Assembly: GCA_030539175.1 (NCBI GenBank)
Contig: JAUNSN010000005.1
Span: 1-50,215, forward strand
DNA: 50,215 bases
DNA from: a bacterium
Lineage (GTDB): Bacteria > Bacillota_I > Bacilli_A > RF39 > UBA660
Direction: 5' to 3'
Below the pieces are notes generated by a model. It was not told the DNA's origin and did not search any database. It saw nothing but the letters and a program-made list of their open reading frames with translations. This document shows, one piece after another, positions 30,639-38,091 of the stretch. The position numbers and the translations under genes are program-made. Numbering within the stretch: position 1 is the first letter of the stretch; every line of letters starts with the position of its first letter.

Positions 30639-33099
30639 AAAAACGAAAGAAGAAAAAATAATTGAAAAAACAAAAAACAAATTAAAGAAAAAGCCCAAGA
30701 AACTAATTACAAAACAAAGATTAAATAAAAGAATAAAATCTTCTACTTCGTTTTTAAATACTGATGAAGTTAGAGATGATGGGACAATATATTTAAAATC
30801 TACTGAAGTTGCTAAACTTTTTTCGGTACAAGCAATAGATTTATCACTTAATAGTAATGAACAAAAAGTATCTTTTTTTGAACAATTAAAATATTTATAT
30901 CAAATAAAAGATTTAGATTTAAGAATATATAAATTGGATGATAAAATCAATCTTAATGCTAATAAAGATTATTTATTAGAAAAAATAGAACAGTATCAAA
31001 ATGATCCAGTAAAATTAGAATTTTTACAGGAAAGATATTCATTATTGGAAACACTTGAAAATGATGAGTTTACAGTTACAAGTGGATATTATTTTGTAAT
31101 AGTAGCAAAAAATGAAAAAGTATTAGAACATCAAATTAATGAAGTTAAGAATTGTTGCTCAAGTATTGTTCCAAAATTAGTAATTGATGATATTGTAAAT
31201 AGATTAGAGATATATAAATTTTTAGTGAATTTATATTTTAGTGATTCAACATTGGATCAATTATTATGGACTGATTTAACAGAACTATTAGCACCACTTT
31301 CTATAAGTGAAAAAAATAATTATATTAAATTTGAAGATAAGGAAGTTCAACTTTTATCTATTAAAAATGTTCCACCATTTATTGATGAATTGTTTTTTGA
31401 ACAAATATTTAATATTCCAAATACAAAAACTTGTATCCATATTAAAGATACGATTAATACTGAAGATTTAGTTAGGGTATTAGATAGTTCATATCAGTTC
31501 TTATTGTCGGATAGAAATACAACAAAAAAATTATCCAATGCAACTGAACTAGATACACAAAAAGATAATTTTCAATATTTAATGAATCAAATAAAAAATG
31601 GTGATGAAAAGATAAAAGAAGTAAACTTTATAATTGCAGTAAGTGGAACTAAAACCCAAAGAGAAGAACTTATAAAAGAAATAAAGAAACTTGCAGATAT
31701 TTATAGAATTAAAATAGATGTTGCGAGATTAAGGCAATATGAAGCTTGGCAAAGTTTTGATATTAGTTCTACAAGTTTAAAAGATTATTCAATATATTTA
31801 CCAACGCTTACATTAAGTGCAGGTTTTCCTTTGACAACAACTGATTTTAATGATGAAAAAGGAATTATGATGGGGTTAGATATTCATACAGCATTACCTG
31901 TTTTCTTTGATATGTTTTATTTAGATTCAAGTAGAACTAGTCATAATATGGCAGTAATATCCTCTACTGGAGGTGGAAAAAGCTATACTTTGAAAAAAAT
32001 TATAACCAATGCAATAAACACAGGTGGAGTAAAATGCTTTATATTTGATGCTGAGGCTGAATATAAAAAATTGGTTGAAAGTAATAATGGAGAATATATT
32101 GATTTATATTCAAAATCTGGTGGAATAATTAATCCATTACAAGTTAGGTTTTTACCTAGTGAAAATGATGAAACAGAAAAAGATGATATTTTAAATTGTC
32201 CACTTCCTAAACATTTAGGATTTTTAGAGGCATTTTTTAAATGTGCTTTTGAAGAAATAAGTGAAAAAGAATTAGTTGTTTTGCTTGAAGAAGTTGAAGG
32301 ACTATATAAGAAATTTGGAATAGATAAAAATACAACAATTTCAAGAATAGAAAAATATAGTGCTAAAGATTTTCCAACATTTACTGATTTAAAGCAACAT
32401 ATTGAAACAAGAAAAAACAAAATAAAATCAAAAGAAAAATTAATTGTGTTAGAACAAGTAGAGTTATTGTTAAATAGATTTTTAGTAGGAACAGATAAGT
32501 TTTTATTTGATGGATATACCAACTTCGATCTTAATAAAAGTGATTTAATAGCATTTAATTTACAAGAACTACTTTATAGTGGTAACCAAAGAATAATAAA
32601 TACTCAAGTTTTAAATGTTTTAACATTTTTAAATAATGCAATAGTTGGTAATAAAATAAAAAATGATAGTGTTAAAAATAGTAATGAAAAAAAGCACATA
32701 ATGGTCGTAGTAGATGAATTCCATTTATTTATTGATGAAGAAAATCCTGAATTATTAAGAAATTTTGGACAAATGGCAAGAAGGCTTCGTAAATATTCTT
32801 CATCTTTTGTATGTGCTACACAGTCTATAAGAGATTTTATAGGAAGTGCAAACATATTAAGAAATGCAACAGCAATATTCAATAATTGTCAGTATCAATG
32901 TATTGGTATGTTAAAAGAAGATGATTTAACAGCATTTATGGAATTGTTTAAACAAAATCCTTTAACAGATACTCAAAAAGCATTTTTATTAAGTGCTAAA
33001 CAGGGGGAGTTTTTACTAAATATAAACAATAAAAAAAGAGTTAGATTATGGGTAAGAGCAACTGAAAAAGAAAGAGAATTAATGGGTGAAAATAAATGA
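30607..33099 (+). CDS. VirB4-like T4SS ATPase
   Basis: 830 aa. A short basic N-terminus (KKTKEEKIIEKTKNKLKKK) is followed by the N-terminal domain of the CagE/TrbE/VirB family. The C-terminal motor has Walker A ISSTGGGKS (about residues 452-460), Walker B IMVVVDEFHLF (about 698-708) and a conserved ATQSIRDF sensor. It powers pilus or channel assembly and substrate transfer at the membrane. It overlaps genes at both ends, and AAAGGAGG precedes its ATG. Confidence 0.92.
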   Translation: MKSLEKRLKYKKTKEEKIIEKTKNKLKKKPKKLITKQRLNKRIKSSTSFLNTDEVRDDGTIYLKSTEVAKLFSVQAIDLSLNSNEQKVSFFEQLKYLYQIKDLDLRIYKLDDKINLNANKDYLLEKIEQYQNDPVKLEFLQERYSLLETLENDEFTVTSGYYFVIVAKNEKVLEHQINEVKNCCSSIVPKLVIDDIVNRLEIYKFLVNLYFSDSTLDQLLWTDLTELLAPLSISEKNNYIKFEDKEVQLLSIKNVPPFIDELFFEQIFNIPNTKTCIHIKDTINTEDLVRVLDSSYQFLLSDRNTTKKLSNATELDTQKDNFQYLMNQIKNGDEKIKEVNFIIAVSGTKTQREELIKEIKKLADIYRIKIDVARLRQYEAWQSFDISSTSLKDYSIYLPTLTLSAGFPLTTTDFNDEKGIMMGLDIHTALPVFFDMFYLDSSRTSHNMAVISSTGGGKSYTLKKIITNAINTGGVKCFIFDAEAEYKKLVESNNGEYIDLYSKSGGIINPLQVRFLPSENDETEKDDILNCPLPKHLGFLEAFFKCAFEEISEKELVVLLEEVEGLYKKFGIDKNTTISRIEKYSAKDFPTFTDLKQHIETRKNKIKSKEKLIVLEQVELLLNRFLVGTDKFLFDGYTNFDLNKSDLIAFNLQELLYSGNQRIINTQVLNVLTFLNNAIVGNKIKNDSVKNSNEKKHIMVVVDEFHLFIDEENPELLRNFGQMARRLRKYSSSFVCATQSIRDFIGSANILRNATAIFNNCQYQCIGMLKEDDLTAFMELFKQNPLTDTQKAFLLSAKQGEFLLNINNKKRVRLWVRATEKERELMGENK

Positions 33100-33647
33100 G
33101 TTTAGATACAAGAAAATTAGCAGATGATATGGTACAATTTGCAAAAAGATATGATTATTATGAATTTATTGATTCGGTTGATGATGAAGAACAGGCATAT
33201 TCAGAGCAATTAACGGAATTAACTAATTTTAAATCAGTAAAAGAAACTATTAAATATTTAAATATTATTAAAGATGATATTGAAGATAATTTAAGAGATA
33301 TATTATTTGATGATTATGTTATAGGTGATGGTTATGGTGATAAAAAAATCGTTGTAGAATTAAAAGATAATTATAAAAGTGTTAATTCAATTTTGAAACG
33401 ATTAGATGAACACATAAATTATTTTTTTGATTTTCAAGAAATTAATAAAGATAATATTTTAGAATTTTTTGATGAACATCATGGTTTTGATTATGATTAT
33501 GAATATGTGGAAAGGTTACAAGATTTTATTGACGAGGAAAAAATGCTTGATGCTTTTGTAGAAGATTATAACTTAGTTCAAGTTGATGATAAATATTATT
33601 TTGTTGAAGATGAAGTAACAAAAGAACTTGATGAAAGAGAAGTATAA
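33096..33647 (+). CDS. 183-aa hypothetical acidic protein
   Basis: Acidic helical protein (LDTRKLADDMVQFAKRYDYY, then EFFDEHHGFDYDYEYVERLQ). It overlaps VirB4 at the start and the M23 gene at the end, so it is translated within the T4SS operon. There are no membrane or catalytic motifs. It may be a T4SS accessory protein or a regulator; no family recognised. Confidence 0.65.
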   Translation: MSLDTRKLADDMVQFAKRYDYYEFIDSVDDEEQAYSEQLTELTNFKSVKETIKYLNIIKDDIEDNLRDILFDDYVIGDGYGDKKIVVELKDNYKSVNSILKRLDEHINYFFDFQEINKDNILEFFDEHHGFDYDYEYVERLQDFIDEEKMLDAFVEDYNLVQVDDKYYFVEDEVTKELDEREV

Positions 33648-34573
33648 TGATTAAAAAATACTTATCTAAAAAAAGTAAAGTTTTAAAAATAATTTTAGGT
33701 AGTAGCACTCTTACAATAATAGCTTTTGGAATAGTCTTGATACCACTTTTAATGCTACTTGATTTCTTTGGAGCAGAGGTAACATCAGATGGATATGTTG
33801 AAGGAAATAGTTATTATGCAGAAGAGTATCAAAGAGTTTTAAATAAATATTTAACTGTTAAAAATCCATTAGGATATGTTCCATTGTCAAGAATATTATA
33901 TTTTTCTTTAGAAGATGAAACATTATCTTGGGATGAAATATATGTTGATAACTTGGATAAGGACACAAAAAGTTTAATACCAATTTCAGAAGTATGTGCA
34001 GAAAATAAATACAAAGATTTTGATGTTTGTAATCAAAGTGAGATAGAAGATAGTGAACAAGACAATGAAGAAATTATGAAACCGTTTACTATACCAATAG
34101 ATTTGTCTTTATCTACTATCACAAGTTATTATGGTCAAGAACGAATAGTTTTTGGTAATGCAGATATTCATTTTGCTTGGGATTTAGCATCACCTAGTCA
34201 AACACCAGTTTATTCAATTGGTGATGGTAAAGTTAAAACAGTTAGTTTTAATTATTCTCAACCAGTAACAAATATTAATGGTGGTGCAGGAAATTATATT
34301 GAAGTTGAATATGAAGTAAATGATAAAATTTATGTTGCAATATATGGACATCTTTATCCTAATTCATCAAAAGTAAAAGTTGGAGATACGGTTAGTTCTT
34401 TTCAAGAATTAGCAGGTGTATCCACCACGGGATATTCAACGGGCGACCATCTTCACATAGCATTATCACAAGATGGAAACAGAGTGGATTTGTTTAACTA
34501 TATAGATTTTACTCAAACACTTGAACATAATATTTTCAAACCAGGATATGAATTACCAAGTTTAAATAGATAA
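33647..34573 (+). CDS. membrane-anchored M23 peptidoglycan hydrolase
   Basis: 308 aa. An N-terminal membrane helix (ILGSSTLTIIAFGIVLIPLL, about residues 17-36) anchors it outward. The C-terminal 150 residues are a LytM/M23 domain with all zinc and catalytic positions visible: HFAWD (HxxxD), YGHLYP and DHLHIAL. It would locally cleave peptidoglycan so the channel can cross the wall; Tn916-type elements use a lysozyme/NlpC enzyme for this. It is the last gene before the oriT-like gap. Confidence 0.88.
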   Translation: MIKKYLSKKSKVLKIILGSSTLTIIAFGIVLIPLLMLLDFFGAEVTSDGYVEGNSYYAEEYQRVLNKYLTVKNPLGYVPLSRILYFSLEDETLSWDEIYVDNLDKDTKSLIPISEVCAENKYKDFDVCNQSEIEDSEQDNEEIMKPFTIPIDLSLSTITSYYGQERIVFGNADIHFAWDLASPSQTPVYSIGDGKVKTVSFNYSQPVTNINGGAGNYIEVEYEVNDKIYVAIYGHLYPNSSKVKVGDTVSSFQELAGVSTTGYSTGDHLHIALSQDGNRVDLFNYIDFTQTLEHNIFKPGYELPSLNR

Positions 34574-34639
34574 ATTAAAAAACAAGAGTGGTCATATATT
34601 TTTAGTCTAAAAGTTAGAAGTAGTCATAATTAAAAAACA

Positions 34640-34654
34640 AGTAGCCACTTTACC
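34640..34654 (+). repeat. 15-bp repeat copy 1
   Basis: AGTAGCCACTTTACC, direct orientation, in the gap upstream of the mobilisation genes. Confidence 0.8.
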
Positions 34655-34694
34655 AAAGGAGAACATTAGTGTTTATAAGGAATTAAAAATACAG

Positions 34695-34709
34695 AGTAGC
34701 CACTTTACC
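34695..34709 (+). repeat. 15-bp repeat copy 2
   Basis: The same 15-mer in direct orientation. Its CCACTTTA pairs with TAAAGTGG to form the hairpin at 34700-34721. Confidence 0.8.
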
Positions 34710-34721
34710 GATTTAAAGTGG
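34700..34721. other. 8-bp stem-loop built from the repeat
   Basis: CCACTTTA and TAAAGTGG pair perfectly around a 6-base loop (CCGATT). It may be a relaxase-recognised hairpin. Confidence 0.6.
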
Positions 34722-34859
34722 TCATTTTTGCAAGTGCAAAAATTGATAGTTAACAATATAAACCCTTTATTTATAAGGATTTAATATTATTTTGTTAACA
34801 CCATCTTATGCCCTTATCTAAATAGTTGTTAAAAATGATAAAAAAAGCACTAATTATGA

Positions 34860-34874
34860 GGTAAAGTGGCTACT
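34860..34874 (-). repeat. 15-bp repeat copy 3, inverted
   Basis: GGTAAAGTGGCTACT is the exact reverse complement of copies 1 and 2 and lies 34 bases before the RHH-like gene, in its promoter region. Confidence 0.8.
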
Positions 34875-34908
34875 CAAAATACTAAAAAATATAAAGGGGG
34901 AATTAATT

Positions 34909-35121
34909 ATGGAAGAAATAATGATTGGTATTAGAACAAATAATTATTTGAAAAGAGAAATAAAAATAATTAGTGAAAAAATAAATAAAAACCTAAATGA
35001 TACTTATGTTGAATTGTTAGAATTAGGAATAATTGAAATTAAAAAAAAGGAAGAAGAAAATATTTCTGAAAAGTTAGATGAAATATTATTATTACTAAAA
35101 GAAATAAAGGAATTAAAATAG
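34909..35121 (+). CDS. 70-aa RHH-like mobilisation accessory protein
   Basis: ATG at 34909 follows AAAGGGGG. The protein (IGIRTNNYLKREIKIISEKI, then a helical acidic tail) has the strand-helix-helix pattern of ribbon-helix-helix DNA-binding proteins. It is the first gene after the repeat-rich gap, so it probably binds there in relaxosome assembly or autoregulation (inference). Ends one base before the next gene. Confidence 0.6.
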   Translation: MEEIMIGIRTNNYLKREIKIISEKINKNLNDTYVELLELGIIEIKKKEEENISEKLDEILLLLKEIKELK

Positions 35122-35122
35122 T

Positions 35123-35458
35123 ATGAATAAAATAAGAATATTTAACGAATTAGAAATAAAGACTTTATTAAAAAATAAAAATATTTTAAGTATTAAATAT
35201 AATAAAGAAATAGAATATGATCCTAATTTTAAATTATGGGCTGTTCAAGAAAAAATAAAATATCCTAATAAAACAGCAAGAGAAATATTTGTGGAAAGAG
35301 ATTTTGATATGACTATACTTGATGAAAAAACACCTCAACGAAGATTAAATAGTTGGATTAAAAAATATAAAATGTTTGGTAATGAATATTTTTACGATTA
35401 CAAAAATAAATCAACATACAAAGCAATAGAAAAAGAGGTTGATAAGTATGAACAATAA
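35123..35458 (+). CDS. 111-aa HTH-like mobilisation-region protein
   Basis: A soluble protein, starting MNKIRIFNELEIKTLL, whose middle (DPNFKLWAVQEKIKYPNK, REIFVERDFDMTILDEK, RRLNSWIKKYKMFG) has a transposase-like HTH pattern. It lies between two RHH-like genes and upstream of the relaxase, so a DNA-binding accessory role fits. The start has only a weak ribosome site, and translation is probably coupled to the previous gene. Confidence 0.55.
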   Translation: MNKIRIFNELEIKTLLKNKNILSIKYNKEIEYDPNFKLWAVQEKIKYPNKTAREIFVERDFDMTILDEKTPQRRLNSWIKKYKMFGNEYFYDYKNKSTYKAIEKEVDKYEQ

Positions 35459-35786
35459 AAAGTTTACTATAAGACTTCCAATTATTATTTATGAAGAATT
35501 AAGAATTAAAGCATTAGAAAATAAATTATCAGCAAATGCCTTATCAAGTGAAATAATTACTAAAGCAATTACTGAAAAAACCACTACTGAAATAAATAAA
35601 GAACTGTTAGATAAAATAAATAGTATGGAACAGCAACTTGAAAAATTGATTAAAAAAAATTATTGGTTGTCTGATGTAATTGTTCAAATATTTTTAAATA
35701 GTTGTTTTGGTGAAAATGTAAAAGAAAAAGATGATGAAGTTTGGAATGAGTTTCTTAATCAAAGAAACAAAAAAGTAAATGAATAA
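35448..35786 (+). CDS. MobC-like RHH accessory protein
   Basis: 112 aa from the ATG at 35448, chosen because AAAAGAGG lies nine bases before it (an in-frame TTG at 35439 is too close). The N-terminus (KKFTIRLPIIIYEELRIKAL) is a ribbon-helix-helix motif, the rest helical with a coiled segment (DKINSMEQQLEKLIKKN), as in MobC/CopG relaxosome proteins. It overlaps the end of the previous gene and the start of the relaxase gene. Confidence 0.7.
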   Translation: MNNKKFTIRLPIIIYEELRIKALENKLSANALSSEIITKAITEKTTTEINKELLDKINSMEQQLEKLIKKNYWLSDVIVQIFLNSCFGENVKEKDDEVWNEFLNQRNKKVNE

Positions 35787-37116
35787 AAATAGTCCTAACA
35801 TTGTTTTAGTATGTAAGTTTAATTTAGGAATAAATAATATTGATAATCAAAATAAAACTGGATTATATAAAGAGTCAAGAAATAATAGTATAAATAAAAT
35901 GCTAAATTATTATTCAAATGAAGAAAAAATAGCAGTTGGTATGTTAGATTATTTTACTGGAAAATATAAAGATAAAAGAATTAATTTAGTTTTAGAAAAT
36001 GGTAGATATGCAACTAAATATGAATTTGAAAAAAGAAAAGAAGAATATAAAAATTATATTGATAATTCTAATTTATGGAAATGTGTATTAAGTTTTAACA
36101 ATGATTATATTGATAGCAAAATTTCATTAAGAGATTTAGAAAAAAAAGTTGCTACTGAAGTTATGCCGAGATTTTTAAAATATTGCGGATTTAAAGATAT
36201 TGATAAAATGACATGGAGTATATCACTTCATTGTGATACTGATAATTATCACTTGCATTTTGCATTTATGGAAAAGGAAGCTAACTATGTTAGTAAAAGA
36301 GGGAATATTTCATATAGAAGAAAAGGTAAATTAAGTACAGATGAAAAAAACTTTTTTAAAAGACAAGTGGCTTTAGCAATAGAAAGGGAAAGTGTATATG
36401 CACCTCTTTTAACTAAAACTAATAAAGATATTGATGAATTAAAAACTTTTTTTAATCCTAATGAAAAAAACTTTATGCTATCTAATATTAAGAATATTGA
36501 AATAGAAGAAAAAATAATAACTTTAGGTAAATTGCTAAAACAATATCGTAGTTTAAACAATAATAAAAGTAAAAATGTGAAATACAATTCGATTAAAAAT
36601 AATCAATTAGGAAAAGACATAAAAATTTTAACTAATGATATAAAAAAAGACTTATTTCAAAATAAAGAATCTACTTTATATAAGCAGAAAGAAACAGTTT
36701 TAGAGAACATAAAAAAATTAAATGATTATTATAATATTCTTAATAAAGAAAACAATATAAAGGAAGAAATTAAATCTAATAAGTTAATAGAACAAAAACA
36801 AGATTATATAAATAATTATATTCTTAATTCTATTGTTAATTATGCTTTAAATGGTAATAAAAAATCTTTAATAACTCTTGATAATGTTATTCAAGAAATT
36901 GCACTTACAAAAACAAAAAAACTTAAAAATAATTCTCTATCTGATATTAAAAAAAATGTTTTATTGAATTATTTTAATAATAGTAATAAAACAAAAAAAT
37001 ATAAATATAAATACGAAATGGAAAAAGCATTAAAGAATATCAATAATGAAATGGATGAAGCTGCTGAAAAGTTCAGTGAGTTATTTAATTATGACATTGA
37101 AAATACAAGACAATAA
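35779..37116 (+). CDS. MobP-type relaxase
   Basis: 445 aa. The metal-binding triple-His motif is visible in LHCDTDNYHLHFAFMEKE (about residues 150-167, H-x-D-x-x-N-x-H-x-H), and the nicking Tyr may be among those near the N-terminus (ETGLYKESRN, KMLNYYSN). The rest is a long Lys/Asn-rich helical tail (KQDYINNYILNSIVNYALNG). Relaxases nick oriT, attach to the 5' end and pilot the strand. It overlaps the RHH gene at its start. It fits the MobP2 group by size and context. Confidence 0.85.
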   Translation: MNKNSPNIVLVCKFNLGINNIDNQNKTGLYKESRNNSINKMLNYYSNEEKIAVGMLDYFTGKYKDKRINLVLENGRYATKYEFEKRKEEYKNYIDNSNLWKCVLSFNNDYIDSKISLRDLEKKVATEVMPRFLKYCGFKDIDKMTWSISLHCDTDNYHLHFAFMEKEANYVSKRGNISYRRKGKLSTDEKNFFKRQVALAIERESVYAPLLTKTNKDIDELKTFFNPNEKNFMLSNIKNIEIEEKIITLGKLLKQYRSLNNNKSKNVKYNSIKNNQLGKDIKILTNDIKKDLFQNKESTLYKQKETVLENIKKLNDYYNILNKENNIKEEIKSNKLIEQKQDYINNYILNSIVNYALNGNKKSLITLDNVIQEIALTKTKKLKNNSLSDIKKNVLLNYFNNSNKTKKYKYKYEMEKALKNINNEMDEAAEKFSELFNYDIENTRQ

Positions 37117-37128
37117 AAAGGAGAAGTT

Positions 37129-37263
37129 ATGAAAATAATAGGGGTAATAGTATTTAGTATATTTATACTACTAATACTATTTTTATTTTGTGCAATGTTT
37201 ATTGCAAAGAAAATTGATGAAGAAATGGAGGAAAATGATGATGGATTTAACAAAGTTGAATAA
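37129..37263 (+). CDS. 44-aa small membrane protein
   Basis: ATG at 37129 follows AAAAGGAG by six bases. One long hydrophobic helix (IGVIVFSIFILLILFLFC) is followed by an acidic tail (IDEEMEENDDGFNKVE). It overlaps the next gene by 26 bases. It could be a T4SS accessory or a membrane anchor for partners; no family recognised. Confidence 0.7.
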   Translation: MKIIGVIVFSIFILLILFLFCAMFIAKKIDEEMEENDDGFNKVE

Positions 37264-37498
37264 CGAATTTGCAGAAATACAAAAAAAATTACAAGATTAT
37301 GATGTAATTAAAAATAAGATTAATCAAAATATTAAAAGAATAGAAAAGGAACTATTAAGAATTAAAGACAAAACAAAAAATGAAAAAAACAATTATTTAA
37401 AAAAGTATTATGAATTATTATTAATAAATAACAATGAAATTATTAGTATATTGAAATCTTTAGTTGAAACAAATGAAAAACAGGAGGTTAGTAAATGA
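37238..37498 (+). CDS. 86-aa coiled-coil protein
   Basis: An earlier in-frame ATG at 37190 lies inside the small membrane protein gene. GGAGG at 37227-37231 favours the ATG at 37238 or 37241. The product is almost entirely helical and charged (NNEFAEIQKKLQDYDVIKNK, then RIEKELLRIKDKTKNEKN), a likely coiled coil. No family recognised. It overlaps the next gene by four bases. Confidence 0.55.
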   Translation: MMDLTKLNNEFAEIQKKLQDYDVIKNKINQNIKRIEKELLRIKDKTKNEKNNYLKKYYELLLINNNEIISILKSLVETNEKQEVSK

Positions 37499-37839
37499 GA
37501 ATATATACAACCTATGATAAAAATGAAATAAAATTTTTAAACTCTTTATTAATTAATATGAAAATCTATGATATGTATTTTAGTAGTTATTATAAAGGAA
37601 TAAAATTATATGATATGTGTGTTGAAAATCCTAATTATAGTAATAAAGATGCAATAGAGTTTTTAATGGAGGAATGTTTAGCTTTTAGTAATGCTTGTTT
37701 AAATGATGAACAAAAAGACTATTTGTTAGAAATATGTGATAAATATGATTATGATTATATGACTTTTTGTCCAGATAAGGAATTAGAAATATTTTGTAAT
37801 CAAAATAAAAAACAAGAAATTAGTGATATAGAAATATAA
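37495..37839 (+). CDS. 114-aa hypothetical protein
   Basis: Starts with ATGA overlap after CAGGAGG. The sequence MRIYTTYDKNEIKFLNSLLI, DMYFSSYYKGIKLYDMCVEN and EEIC-like repeated aromatic/acidic segments is helical and soluble. No known domain. It lies between the mobilisation genes and the XRE regulator. Confidence 0.6.
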   Translation: MRIYTTYDKNEIKFLNSLLINMKIYDMYFSSYYKGIKLYDMCVENPNYSNKDAIEFLMEECLAFSNACLNDEQKDYLLEICDKYDYDYMTFCPDKELEIFCNQNKKQEISDIEI

Positions 37840-37849
37840 GGGGGAAGAA

Positions 37850-38089
37850 ATGTATAAAAGGGGATTTGGAAAAATATTAAAATATGAAAGAAAAAGTTGG
37901 GGAATGAGTCGTAGAAGATTAGCAAAATTATCTCACATAGAAATAGATGATTTAATTGATATAGAAACTGGGAAAAATATAACTCCTAGTTTTTTTGTGT
38001 TATTAAATATTTGTGAAGTTCTTGAAATTAGTGCTTTTGAATTAGTAAATGGTAATACAACAATGAACGAACTATTAAAACAGGAATAG
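37850..38089 (+). CDS. XRE-family HTH regulator
   Basis: 79 aa single Cro/cI-type HTH: GKILKYERKSWGMSRRRLAK, LSHIEIDDLIDIETGK, then LLNICEVLEISAFEL. No additional domain. It sits between the mobilisation genes and the coupling-protein gene, so it may regulate transfer genes, or it may be an adaptor within the operon. AAGGGGGA precedes the ATG. Confidence 0.8.
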   Translation: MYKRGFGKILKYERKSWGMSRRRLAKLSHIEIDDLIDIETGKNITPSFFVLLNICEVLEISAFELVNGNTTMNELLKQE

Positions 38090-38091
38090 TT

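Larger units (their letters stand above)
34574..34908. other. repeat-rich intergenic region, candidate oriT
   Basis: A 335-base non-coding gap between the M23 gene and the mobilisation genes. It holds three copies of AGTAGCCACTTTACC (two direct, one inverted), three copies of AGTGGTCAT or AGTAGTCAT (34587, 34619, 34717), a hairpin built from one 15-mer, a TTTTTGCA-AG-TGCAAAAA dyad (34725-34742) and GTTAACAA/TTGTTAAC arms (34749, 34792). Such clusters next to a relaxase gene usually form the origin of transfer or regulator-binding sites. No nic site can be named by eye. Confidence 0.6.

Noticed and set aside
31983-32522. Minus-strand ORF opposite the VirB4 ATPase
   Set aside because: It is an antisense shadow of an intact, motif-rich ATPase gene.
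34640-34874. CRISPR array
   Set aside because: Only three copies, with one inverted and unequal spacing, and no cas genes. This fits oriT or regulator sites.
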